A DNA stretch of 41,552 nt from JBBECF01 sp040881945. GTDB taxonomy: Bacteria; Pseudomonadota; Alphaproteobacteria; Dongiales; Dongiaceae. Location of the stretch: the NCBI GenBank assembly GCA_040881945.1, contig JBBECF010000038.1, positions 1 to 41,552 on the forward strand, read 5' to 3'. The notes beneath the pieces were generated by a model, which saw only the letters and a program-made list of their open reading frames with translations, made no database searches and had not been told where the DNA came from. The translations under genes and the position numbers were made by a program. Positions 8,099 through 15,545 of the stretch are shown here, piece after piece; position 1 is the stretch's first letter, and every line of letters begins with the position of its first letter.

Positions 8099-8352
8099 CG
8101 GCTCGGCGGGGCATTTCGCGTCGCTGACGATAACCAGCATCATTCTAGCCAACAGCGCCTCCGCTGGCACTGTCTTGGCATTCCTCGCTCCAATGTGGGG
8201 GAAGCAAGCTAGAGTGGCATCCCAAGGGATCCACAGCCGACCCAATGCGTGAGGCTCAAGCGTCGGAGGCGTATCCTTGGCGCGCGGGTAATGCCTGTTG
8301 CCCAACTCAATCATCCGGTAAAGTATCGGCGAGCAAGAAGGAAGCGCCGGAT
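8099..8352 (+). other. Intergenic stretch, no recognisable gene
   Basis: The 254 bases between the transporter operon and hicB are less GC-rich than their surroundings. No open frame here shows family similarity. The only clear signal is AAGGAAG near 8336-8344, which serves as ribosome-binding site for hicB. Confidence 0.5.
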
Positions 8353-8583
8353 ATGGAACGGATCGTCAATCTGCATATCGAGAAGCTGCCGGGAGGGGTC
8401 TATCTTGCCACCTCCGATGACGTGCAGGGGCTCGTCACCCAAGGCCGCACGATCCAGGAGACGCTGGAGATCGCGCGCGACGTGGCCAAGAAGCTCTTGG
8501 AAGCGCAAGGCAAAGACAGCGCCAATCTGACCTTGGCGCCTGCGGGCGAGGCCTTCGACTACCCGCTGATCGTCAGCGCCTGA
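8353..8583 (+). CDS. hicB: HicB-family antitoxin
   Basis: A 76-residue protein starting MERIVNLHIEKLPGGVYLAT, behind AAGGAAG. The compact HicB fold is recognisable from G-x-Y-x-A-x-S-D-x-x-x-GL-x-x-x-G-x-T-x-x-E-x-x-x-x-A-x-x-x-A. It has no C-terminal DNA-binding domain, so it belongs to the short HicB type. It should bind and block HicA. The hicA start overlaps its stop (TGATG), the usual translational coupling, but hicA is broken downstream. The antitoxin is intact while the toxin is not. Confidence 0.85.
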   Translation: MERIVNLHIEKLPGGVYLATSDDVQGLVTQGRTIQETLEIARDVAKKLLEAQGKDSANLTLAPAGEAFDYPLIVSA

Positions 8584-8747
8584 TGGGCAGGTTGGCCGGC
8601 TTCAGTTACCGGCAGATCGTCGGTCGGCTCAAGCGGCTGGGTTTCGAGTTCCATCGCCAGGCTGCCGGCTCGCATGAAATTTGGTTGAACCCTGCCACCG
8701 TGCGCCCCCTCGGATATTGGCTGGCCGCGCCGGACGACAAAGGCTGA
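8583..8747 (+). pseudogene. HicA toxin truncated and fused to a response-regulator tail
   Basis: The 54-residue frame begins MGRLAGFSYRQIVGRLKRLG, continues FEFHRQAAGSHEIWLNPAT and is then VRPLGYWLAAPDDKG to the stop. The first 39 residues are a typical HicA mRNA interferase, including the GSH motif with catalytic His31. The last 15 are not HicA: they match the C terminus of the response regulator at 2980-3651 (VRGLGYRLAAPDDGG). The last beta-strand and helix of HicA, including the usual I-P-x-H region, are missing. Activity is doubtful, though the double-stranded-RNA-binding-like core and catalytic His remain. This is a natural in-frame recombination product or an assembly junction. Confidence 0.8.
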
Positions 8748-8792
8748 GCCGGCGATGCCGGCAAATTCGCTCGCCCTGCGCCTGGTCGCCGG
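8697..8792 (+). repeat. Direct repeat copy B: regulator tail plus kinase head
   Basis: Ninety-six bases matching 3601-3695. Here the regulator tail is attached to the truncated hicA instead of a regulator, while the kinase head continues into a full-length kinase. Differences from copy A include amino-acid changes (G to P, R to W, G to K), so the copies are diverged homologues rather than a fresh duplication. Confidence 0.8.
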
Positions 8793-10101
8793 CGCCGCGC
8801 TGTGGATCGCCGCCGCGCTGCTCGCCGGCGGCGCGCTGCTGTCGTCGCTGTTCCGCGAATCGGCGGAGCGCAGCTTCGACGCGCGCCTCGTCGTGCTGCT
8901 GGAAAGCCTGGTCGCGGTCAGCGACCTCGGTGCCGACGGCGCATTGCGGCTGACGCGGGCGGTCGGCGAGCCGCGCTTCGAACAGGTCTATTCGGGCTGG
9001 TACTGGCAGATCGACGTGCCCGGCGTCGAGCCCTTGCGCTCGCGCTCGCTGTGGGACCAGTCGCTCGCGGCCGACGGACGCGGCGCCGGCGGGACGGTCG
9101 AGCGCTTCGCCGCCGCGGGGCCCGAGGCGCGGCATTTACGCGTCGTCGCGCGCGCGATCACGCTGCCCGGAGCGGCCGCGCCGGTCCGTTACAGCGTCGC
9201 CGCCGAGCCCGCCGAGATCGAGGGCGAAGTGCGTGCCTTCAACGCGGCGCTCGCCTGGTCGCTGGGCGGGCTCGGCCTTGGGCTGGTGGTCGCCGTGTTC
9301 GTCCAGGTACGCTTCGGCCTCGGGCCGCTGCGCCGGCTGCGCGGAGCGCTGATCGCGGTACGGGACGGGCAGGCGGACCGTCTGCGGGGAGATTTCCCGT
9401 CCGAAATCAAACCGTTGTCGGACGAACTCAATATTCTGCTCGAGCATAACGCCGCGGTGGTCGAGCGCGCCCGCACCCATGTCAGCAACCTCGCCCATGC
9501 GCTGAAGACGCCGCTCGCGGTGCTGGCCAACGAAGCGGGCGCGGCGACCGGCCCCCTGGCCGAGACCGTGCGCCGCCAGACCGCGGCGATGCGCCGGCAG
9601 GTGGACCACTATTTGTCGCGCGCCCGCACCGCCGCAACCGGCGCCGTGCTTGGCGCCCGCACCGAGGTGGCGCCGGCGATCGAGGACCTGCGCCGTACCG
9701 TGGCGCGCATTCACGCCGACCGCGGGCTCGCGATCGAGACGACCTGCGCGCCCGACCTCGTCTTCCGCGGCGAGCGTCAGGACCTCGAGGAGATGGTCGG
9801 CAACCTGATCGACAACGCCTGCAAATGGGCGCGTTCGCGCGTGCGCGTGGTCGCCGCGGCGGACGGCGCGCGGCTCACCGTCGCGGTCGAGGACGATGGC
9901 CCCGGCCTCGCCGAGGACCAGCACGACGCCGTGTTCGGCCGCGGCCGGCGCCTGGACGAGAGCGTGCCGGGCAGCGGCCTCGGCCTATCCATCGTGCGCG
10001 ACATCGCCGAACTCTACGGCGGCGGGATTTCGCTCGGCCGGTCGTCGCTCGGCGGCCTGTGCGCCGAACTCGACCTTCCGACGGTGGCCGGCGCCGCCTG
10101 A
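8755..10101 (+). CDS. PhoQ-like sensor histidine kinase
   Basis: A 448-residue membrane kinase. Transmembrane helix 1 spans about 10-33; a periplasmic sensor domain of about 135 residues follows, with GWYWQIDVPG as in the PhoQ/QseC-type two-component kinases paired with PepSY proteins; helix 2 is about 168-187. A short linker leads to the dimerisation H-box with H248 (NLAHALKTPLAVL), then the ATPase with N354 (NLIDNACKWA), DGPG (381-384) and GSGLGLS (406-412). All catalytic motifs are intact. No complete regulator precedes it: directly upstream is only a 15-codon regulator tail fused to hicA. Its natural partner may be the regulator at 2980. Confidence 0.93.
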   Translation: MPANSLALRLVAGAALWIAAALLAGGALLSSLFRESAERSFDARLVVLLESLVAVSDLGADGALRLTRAVGEPRFEQVYSGWYWQIDVPGVEPLRSRSLWDQSLAADGRGAGGTVERFAAAGPEARHLRVVARAITLPGAAAPVRYSVAAEPAEIEGEVRAFNAALAWSLGGLGLGLVVAVFVQVRFGLGPLRRLRGALIAVRDGQADRLRGDFPSEIKPLSDELNILLEHNAAVVERARTHVSNLAHALKTPLAVLANEAGAATGPLAETVRRQTAAMRRQVDHYLSRARTAATGAVLGARTEVAPAIEDLRRTVARIHADRGLAIETTCAPDLVFRGERQDLEEMVGNLIDNACKWARSRVRVVAAADGARLTVAVEDDGPGLAEDQHDAVFGRGRRLDESVPGSGLGLSIVRDIAELYGGGISLGRSSLGGLCAELDLPTVAGAA

Positions 10102-10111
10102 ACCGGACCGA

Positions 10112-11161
10112 TCAGCCCTGGAGCAGGGTCATCAGCCCGGTCCCCGGCAACTCGCCGGTCTTGGCGCCGCGCAAGTCGGCGTCGCGCATGTTAGCGTCCA
10201 GGAGATTGGCGCCGCGCAGGTCGGCGCCCGAGAGGTCGGCGCCGATCAGGTTGGCGCCGCGCAAGTCGGCCGCGACCAACAGGCTGCCGCGCAGACTGAT
10301 GCCGGCGAGCACGGCGAGCTCGAACTTGGCGGCGGCCAGGTTGGCGCCGGTGAGGTCGAAGCCGCTCAGGTCGATGCCGGAAAAATCGGCCTGCCGGCCT
10401 TGGCGGCCGGTGGTCCCCACCCAGGCCGCGTGCTCGACGAGGCGCGCCCGCAGCTCGGCCTTGGAGATCTCCAGGGGCCTGCTCGCCTGCACCCGGCTGA
10501 AGTCGATGTGGTCGAGCGTTTGACCCTTGATGGTGGCGCCGCGCAAATCGGCATCGAGCATATGGGCGCCGCGCAGGTCGGCGTCGATCAGCTCGGCGCC
10601 GCGAAACTGGGTCGACCGCAGGTCGGCGCCGGACAGGTCGGTGCGGTGCAGGACGGCGTCGCTGAAGTCGGCGCTCTTCAGCTTGCACCGGGCCAGGTTG
10701 GCGCCGCGCAGCATGGCGCGGCGAAAGGTGCTGCCGCCGCTGTCGTCGAAGGCGGGCACGACGTCGGGGCGGAGGATCGCGCCGTTGCGCAGGTCCGCGC
10801 CCGACAGTTTCGCGTCGGTCAGGTTGGCCCCGTCGAACCTGGCGCCGCGCAGGTCGGCGCGTTCGAAGTCGGCGCCGCTCAGGTCGACCTCGTCGAAGCA
10901 GGCGGCGAACACGTTGGCGTAGCGGAAGGTGGCGCCGCGCAGGTCGGACCGGGCGAAGTTGCAGCCGGCGAACTCGGCGTCCGTGAACGTCATGCCGGCG
11001 AAGTCGAGGCCGCTCAGATCGCAGCCGCGCAGCACCGCCCGGCGCCCCTTCGGCAGGGTGCGGGCGAACCGCTTGTGCAGCCGATGCAGCTTCGTCAGCG
11101 TATCCTGGTCGATGCGGGCGCCGCTGATGATGACGGCGCCCAAGACCCGGTTGATTGCCAT
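10112..11161 (-). CDS. Pentapeptide-repeat protein, paralogue 1
   Basis: A 349-residue protein starting at ATG 11161 behind GAGGAGG. A conserved N-terminal helix (ISGARIDQDTLTKLHRLHKR, residues 12-31) precedes A(D/N)LxG pentapeptide repeats at about 43-128 and 153-220. A helical break follows (AELRARLVEHAAWVGTTGRQ), then a second repeat block at about 258-335 and a conserved tail GELPGTGLMTLLQ. The repeats should form right-handed quadrilateral beta-helices. No signal peptide is present, so it is cytoplasmic. The paralogue at 13281-14333 has the same plan end to end. The family is structural; some members mimic DNA and protect gyrase (Qnr/MfpA), but nothing here specifies that role. Confidence 0.85.
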   Translation of the reverse strand: MAINRVLGAVIISGARIDQDTLTKLHRLHKRFARTLPKGRRAVLRGCDLSGLDFAGMTFTDAEFAGCNFARSDLRGATFRYANVFAACFDEVDLSGADFERADLRGARFDGANLTDAKLSGADLRNGAILRPDVVPAFDDSGGSTFRRAMLRGANLARCKLKSADFSDAVLHRTDLSGADLRSTQFRGAELIDADLRGAHMLDADLRGATIKGQTLDHIDFSRVQASRPLEISKAELRARLVEHAAWVGTTGRQGRQADFSGIDLSGFDLTGANLAAAKFELAVLAGISLRGSLLVAADLRGANLIGADLSGADLRGANLLDANMRDADLRGAKTGELPGTGLMTLLQG

Positions 11162-11460
11162 CGCCGCATCCTCCTCCCGCCTCGACCCAGGTCGCCGCTG
11201 TCGCCGCGTCCGTGGCAGGATCGGCCAGTCAACACGATTTGTTTCAAGGAGGCGTAAACGATCGCGGGCCCAGGTGGCGCATGCGCCTCTAGGTATCTGC
11301 AAATATTCGTCAAATCCTGCCGAGCCGGGCCGGCCGGGCCGGCGCTGTTAAGTGAACGGTCGATGAACGGGGCGCTCAGGGCCGGTTCAGCCGGGTCCTG
11401 CCATGGTCCGCATCGTCAAGCCCGGCGGCGCCGTGCCGCCACTTGCGGATGGAGAGAATC
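11162..11460. other. Divergent intergenic region with palindromes
   Basis: About 300 bases separate the minus-strand pentapeptide gene from the plus-strand lipoprotein gene and must hold both promoters. It contains a perfect 12-bp palindrome GGCGCATGCGCC (11276-11287) and a repetitive GGGCCGGCC tract near 11330-11345. No coding frame is convincing. No consensus promoter is evident. Confidence 0.4.
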
Positions 11461-11937
11461 ATGAAGATTGGCAAACTCGGCATCGTCATGGCGATGGTCG
11501 TGGCCTTGGCCGGCTGCGCGGGGACCGGAATCGGCCCCAAGGAAGGCGTCGGCACGCTGCTCGGCGCCGCCGCCGGGGGCTGGGCCGGTTCGACCATCGG
11601 CCACGGCAAGGGCCGCCTCATCGCGACCGCGGCCGGCACGTTCCTCGGCGGCCTGGTCGGCAACCAGGTCGGCCGTTCGATGGACCGCACCGACCAGCTC
11701 CTTGCGGTGCGCTCGGCCGGTACCGCGCTGGAGCGGGAGCCGGACGGCAGCTACACCCGCTGGGAGAATCCGAACACCGGCAATTCCGGCTATATTGTGC
11801 CGACGCGCACATACCAGACCGCGCCCAACCAATATTGTCGCGAGTACCAGACGACCGTCGTGGTCGGCGGCCGTACCCAGTCGGGCTTCGGCACCGCCTG
11901 CCGCCAGCCCGACGGAAGTTGGCAGGTCGTCAGTTGA
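11461..11937 (+). CDS. Glycine-zipper lipoprotein (17-kDa surface antigen type)
   Basis: A 158-residue outer-membrane lipoprotein. Start ATG 11461 behind GGAGAG; lipobox LAGC places the lipidated Cys at residue 19. A glycine zipper follows (residues 30-75: GTLLGAAAGGWAGSTIG, then GTFLGGLVGNQVGRSMD), matching the Rick_17kDa_Anti/glycine-zipper 2TM family. The C-terminal domain has paired cysteines (YCREYQTTVVVGG, then TACRQPDGSW). Such proteins stabilise the cell envelope. It leads a plus-strand run of three exported proteins, the next starting 10 bases after its stop. Confidence 0.87.
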   Translation: MKIGKLGIVMAMVVALAGCAGTGIGPKEGVGTLLGAAAGGWAGSTIGHGKGRLIATAAGTFLGGLVGNQVGRSMDRTDQLLAVRSAGTALEREPDGSYTRWENPNTGNSGYIVPTRTYQTAPNQYCREYQTTVVVGGRTQSGFGTACRQPDGSWQVVS

Positions 11938-11947
11938 GGGAGGTGAC

Positions 11948-12883
11948 ATGATGTCTATCGATCGTCGATTCGCGTGGCCGAAACTGCGCTTCGCCCTGCT
12001 GCCGATTCTCGGTGCGCTCGCCGCGGCGCCGGCGGCGGCCGACTACTACGAAGGCCTCACCGCCTATGAGCGCCAGGACTATGCGCTGGCGCTGAGCGAA
12101 TCGGAGCCGCTGGCGCAAGCCGGCGACGCGCGGGCGCAACTGCTGCTCGGCCGGATGTATACCGCGGGGCAGGGGACGCTGCAGGACTTCGTTCGCGCGC
12201 ACATGTGGTTCAACCTCGCCGCCTCCGCCGGCGCGCCCGAAGCGGCGGCGGCCCGCGAGGCGATCGCCCAGCGCATGACCCCCGACCAGATCGCCGAGGC
12301 GCAGCGCCTGGCCGCCGCCTGGCGGCCGCAGCCGGGTATTGGCATGGCGCCCGGCGCGCCGCTGCCGGCGCAGGCCCCGGCCTGGCAGGCCGCCGGTCTC
12401 GACCGCACGCAGATCGCCGACCTGCAATGGCAGTTGGCGCTGCACGGTTACGACCCGGGCGTCGCCGACGGCGCCGCCGGACGGCGCACCGTGGCCGCGA
12501 TCCGGCGCTACCAGGCCGACGCCGGGCTGCCGGCCGACGGCCAGCCGTCGGCGGCGCTGCTCGACCATCTGCGCTACACCACGCCGGCGGTGCGCAACGC
12601 CGCCGCCGGCAGCGCGGCGCTGCCGGTCCTACGCGCTGCGCCTGCTGCCGCGCCGGAGTTCTTGGCGCCCTACGACGATATGGCACGCGCCTATGTCGTG
12701 GGCGTGCAACAGGAATTGTTGTCGCGCGGCTACGATCCCGGCCCGGCCGACGGCGTCCCCGGGCGGCGCACCCGCGCCGCGATCCGCCGCTTCCAGGCCG
12801 ATGCCGGCCTGCCGGTGGACGGCGAGGTCTCGCACGCCCTGTTGAACCACCTGAAGTTCGTGACCGCCCCGGCGGTTTATTGA
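11948..12883 (+). CDS. Exported Sel1 and double peptidoglycan-binding protein
   Basis: A 311-residue protein starting at ATG 11948, suitably spaced from GGGAGGTG; a second ATG follows directly at 11951. The N-terminal signal ends APAAA before DYYEG. One Sel1 unit (ARAQLLLGRMYTAGQGTLQD onward) is followed by MTPDQIAEAQRLAAAW, a segment shared with the Sel1 protein at 900-2138. Two PG_binding_1 domains follow at about 150-205 and 245-300, each with the HGYDPG/RGYDPG...AIRR(Y/F)QADAGLP pattern. It probably anchors to peptidoglycan in the periplasm. No catalytic domain is present. Likely co-transcribed with the lipoprotein before it. Confidence 0.85.
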   Translation: MMSIDRRFAWPKLRFALLPILGALAAAPAAADYYEGLTAYERQDYALALSESEPLAQAGDARAQLLLGRMYTAGQGTLQDFVRAHMWFNLAASAGAPEAAAAREAIAQRMTPDQIAEAQRLAAAWRPQPGIGMAPGAPLPAQAPAWQAAGLDRTQIADLQWQLALHGYDPGVADGAAGRRTVAAIRRYQADAGLPADGQPSAALLDHLRYTTPAVRNAAAGSAALPVLRAAPAAAPEFLAPYDDMARAYVVGVQQELLSRGYDPGPADGVPGRRTRAAIRRFQADAGLPVDGEVSHALLNHLKFVTAPAVY

Positions 12884-12959
12884 GGTCCGGTTGCGGCTGG
12901 GCGGGCGACCCGCTACGATCCCGGCGATCGGGGCCCCTAACCTCAGGGAGGACGCGGCC

Positions 12960-13292
12960 ATGAAGCGCTACGCGGTCGTCGCCGCCTGCTGGGCGGCGCT
13001 GGCGGGCCTGCCGCCGGCGTTCGGCGCGGACGCCGACCCCTTGGCGGCGGGTGCGGCGCTCGAGACGGACGCGATGGCGGCGGTCAGCGGCGCCCGGCCC
13101 GGCGCCGACAATCCGCAGGACGGCGCGCCGACGCCAGCCGACTTAACCCTGCCCTCGACGGCGGCGGCGGCCGATGCTTCTGTTCAGGTGGTCGGCAGCG
13201 GCAACGCCGTCTCCTCGGCAGTGCTCGTCCAGACGCTTCCCGGGCTGGCGGCGCAGCCGGCGGCGGTCGCGGCGGGATCGTCAGGCCTGTAA
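12960..13292 (+). CDS. Small exported Ala-rich protein of unknown function
   Basis: A 110-residue protein starting at ATG 12960 behind AGGGAGG. Signal peptide MKRYAVVAACWAALAGLPPA ends near FGA. The mature part is low-complexity, rich in Ala, Gly, Val and Pro, with no cysteine and no recognised domain. Its 3' end overlaps the convergent pentapeptide gene by 12 bases (13281-13292). Third gene of the exported-protein run. The ribosome-binding site and signal peptide support a real gene, but no function can be assigned. Confidence 0.6.
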   Translation: MKRYAVVAACWAALAGLPPAFGADADPLAAGAALETDAMAAVSGARPGADNPQDGAPTPADLTLPSTAAAADASVQVVGSGNAVSSAVLVQTLPGLAAQPAAVAAGSSGL

Positions 13293-14333
13293 CTGCAACA
13301 AGGTCATCAGCCCCGTCCCGGGCAGCTCGCCCCGCTTCGTGCCGTTGAGGTCGGCGTCGCGCAGGTTGGCGTACTGGAGGTCGGCGCCGCGCAGGTCGGC
13401 GCCGGAGAGGTCGGCGCCGACGAGGTTGGCGCCGCGCAGGGAGGCGGCGACCAGCAGCGCGCCGCTCAGGCGCGCCGCCGCCAACACGGTGAGATCGAAC
13501 TTGGCGGCCGCCAGATTGGCTCCGGCGAGGTCGAAGCCGCTGAGGTCGAAGCCGGAGAAATCGGCCTGCTCGCCCTGGCCGCCGGCGGTCCCCACCCAGG
13601 CCGCGTGCCGGGCCAGGCGCTCCCGCAGGTCGTCCTTGGACAGCACCAGCGGCTTGCTCGTCTGCGCTCGATCGATGTCGAGATGATCGAGCGTCTTGCC
13701 CTTGACGATGGCGCCGCGCAGGTCGGCGTCCAGGACTTGGGCACCGCGCAGGTCGGCGTCGACCAGCTCGGCGCCGCGGAACTGGGCCGCTCGCAGATCG
13801 GCGCCGGAGAAGTTCGTGCCGTGCAGGACGGCGTCGCTGAAATCGGCGTTCTTCAGCTTGCACCGCGCCATGTTGGTGCCGCGCAGCAAGGCGCCGCGAA
13901 AGGCGCTGCCGCTGTCGTCGGAGACGGTCAAGGTCTTGGGATCGATGACCGCGCCGTCGCGCAGGTCCGCGCCCGACAGTTTCGTATCGGTCAGGTTGGC
14001 GCCATCGAAATTGGCGCCGCGCAGGTCGGCGCGCTCGAAGTCGGCGCCGCTCAGGTCGGCGCCGTCGCACTTGGCGGCATACATGTTGGCGTAGCGGAAG
14101 ATGCTGCCGCGCAGGTTGGCCCGGGTGAAGTCGCAACCGGCGAACTCGGCGTCGGTGAAGGTCATCCCGGAGAAGTCGAGCCCGCTCAGGTCGCAGCTCC
14201 GCAGCACCGCCCGCCGGCCGTTCACCTGGGTGAGGACGAACCGCTTGTGCAGCACATGCAGCTTCGCCAGCGTGTTCTGGTCGATGCGGGCGCCGCTGAT
14301 GACGGTCGCGCCCGGTCCCTGTTTCGACGCCAT
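13281..14333 (-). CDS. Pentapeptide-repeat protein, paralogue 2
   Basis: A 350-residue paralogue of the protein at 10112-11161, starting at ATG 14333 behind AGAGGAG. It keeps the N-terminal helix (ISGARIDQNTLAKLHVLHKR), the split repeat blocks, the central helical break with HAAWVGTAGGQG and the tail GELPGTGLMTLLQ. Variation is mostly at repeat-surface positions, suggesting the two share a fold and partner type but may differ in specificity. No signal peptide. The upstream DNA holds an AT-rich island and a strong hairpin, absent upstream of paralogue 1, so its expression is probably controlled differently. Confidence 0.85.
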   Translation of the reverse strand: MASKQGPGATVISGARIDQNTLAKLHVLHKRFVLTQVNGRRAVLRSCDLSGLDFSGMTFTDAEFAGCDFTRANLRGSIFRYANMYAAKCDGADLSGADFERADLRGANFDGANLTDTKLSGADLRDGAVIDPKTLTVSDDSGSAFRGALLRGTNMARCKLKNADFSDAVLHGTNFSGADLRAAQFRGAELVDADLRGAQVLDADLRGAIVKGKTLDHLDIDRAQTSKPLVLSKDDLRERLARHAAWVGTAGGQGEQADFSGFDLSGFDLAGANLAAAKFDLTVLAAARLSGALLVAASLRGANLVGADLSGADLRGADLQYANLRDADLNGTKRGELPGTGLMTLLQLQA

Positions 14334-14379
14334 GGGTTTCTCCTCTTGATCTTGCCTCCCCGCGCCCAAGCGAGCACAG

Positions 14380-14402
14380 CCGGTTCGATCCGCTCGAACC
14401 GG
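14380..14402 (-). promoter_or_regulatory. 9-bp hairpin upstream of pentapeptide gene 2
   Basis: CCGGTTCGA and TCGAACCGG form a perfect 9-bp stem with a TCCGC loop, 46 bases before the ATG at 14333. It could be a 5'-leader hairpin of the pentapeptide gene or the transcription end of the abrB operon coming from the right; no U-run follows. Confidence 0.45.
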
Positions 14403-14410
14403 AGCCTGCA

Positions 14411-14489
14411 AGTAAAAACTAGAAATATAAAGACTACGTGAACAATAGAAAAAGCGATAGTCTTATTTATCTATCATTATAATTCATTT
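14411..14489 (-). promoter_or_regulatory. AT-rich island with promoter-like and alternative hairpin elements
   Basis: About 80 bases of strongly AT-rich DNA in a GC-rich genome, between the end of the AbrB-family gene and pentapeptide gene 2. It holds a TATAAT on the minus strand (14476-14481). It also holds two overlapping inverted repeats: AAGACTA (14430-14436) with TAGTCTT (14458-14464), and GATAG (14456-14460) with CTATC (14471-14475). The two stems share bases 14458-14460 and cannot form together. Confidence 0.45.
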
Positions 14490-15545
14490 TTACCTGCTTT
14501 TCGTCCGGGATGCCGCGCCGCGACGCAGCAGCTTGAAGACCAGCGGCGCCAGGGCGACGATGAGGAAGATGCGCACGACGTGATGTGTCGCCACATAGGC
14601 GACGTCGACGCCGAGCGCCAGCGCGATCAGGCTCATCTCGGCGAGGCCGCCCGGCGCGAAGGCGAGCAGCACGGCCGGCGCCGAGGTGCCGCCGAGGCCG
14701 CTCAGCGCCGCCGCGAATCCGGCGGTCATGCCGAGCAGGATGACGGTAGCGCCGACGGCGAGCGCCAGGGCGCGCAGGATCTGCGCCACGGCGATGCCGG
14801 CGAAGCGGCAGCCGACGCCGGCGCCGATCACGACCTGCGCCACGGCGATGATCTCCGCCGGCGGCCGCGAGGCGGTGAGGCCGGCGAAATGCGCGGCGGC
14901 GCTGAGCGCCATCGGCCCGACCAACGGCGCGGCCGGCAGCCGCAGCCGCCGCGCCAGGACGAATCCGACGACCCCACAGCCGCCGAGGATCAGCAGGTCG
15001 ACCGGCGCGACCGCGGCGGCGAGCGCCGCGCCGCTCCCGGCCGGCCGATAGCCGCCGAAGAGCTGAAAGCCGAAGGGTATGGCGAGCACGATGAGCAGGA
15101 TGCGCGCGCCGTGGCTCAACGAAATCGCGCGTTCGTCGCCGCCGAAGGCGGTGCCGACCGCGATCATCTCGCTGAGGCCGCCGGGCGCGGCGGCGAAATA
15201 GGCCGTCGTCGGATCGTAGCCGGCGACCTTGCGGTAATAGAGCTGGGTCAGCGCCGTCGCCGCCGCGACATAGAGGACCAGGGCCGCCAGGCTGCCGCTC
15301 CACTGCCGCAGCGCGTCGAGCAAATCCGGGGTGAAGGCGCTGCCCAGCATGACGCCGAGCACGGCGACCATGAAGCCGCGCAGCCGCTGCGACATGACGA
15401 TCGGGGCGCCGGCGGCGGCCGCCACCGTGGTGAAGCACATGGCGCCGATCATCCAGGCGAGCGGCAGGCGCAGCCAATTGAACAGGGCGCCGCCGGCGGC
15501 GCCGATGGCGAGCGCCAGCAGGATGGCGGGCAGACGGGCGCTCAC
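14490..15545 (-). CDS. AbrB-family inner-membrane protein (PF05145 type)
   Basis: A 351-residue polytopic membrane protein with about ten helices. It shows the internal duplication typical of the family: APGGLSEM...HGARI in the first half and APGGLAEMSLIALALGVD...HHVVRIFLIV in the second, each half with GF...L-x-G. Databases call this family AbrB or ammonia monooxygenase; neither name describes a proven function, and it is not the Bacillus AbrB DNA-binding regulator. The start is GTG 15545, overlapping the HAD gene's TGA by four bases (GTGA), so it is the third gene of the argE operon. Confidence 0.85.
   Translation of the reverse strand: MSARLPAILLALAIGAAGGALFNWLRLPLAWMIGAMCFTTVAAAAGAPIVMSQRLRGFMVAVLGVMLGSAFTPDLLDALRQWSGSLAALVLYVAAATALTQLYYRKVAGYDPTTAYFAAAPGGLSEMIAVGTAFGGDERAISLSHGARILLIVLAIPFGFQLFGGYRPAGSGAALAAAVAPVDLLILGGCGVVGFVLARRLRLPAAPLVGPMALSAAAHFAGLTASRPPAEIIAVAQVVIGAGVGCRFAGIAVAQILRALALAVGATVILLGMTAGFAAALSGLGGTSAPAVLLAFAPGGLAEMSLIALALGVDVAYVATHHVVRIFLIVALAPLVFKLLRRGAASRTKSR

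Noticed and set aside
13605..14441. Long plus-strand frame opposite pentapeptide gene 2 (and a similar one opposite gene 1)
   Set aside because: It is a regular GAAQVGV-type pattern produced by reading the pentapeptide codons backwards; it has no start signal and no family features.
14490..15545. Reading the AbrB-family protein as a DNA-binding transcription regulator
   Set aside because: The sequence is polytopic membrane protein throughout; the database name is misleading.
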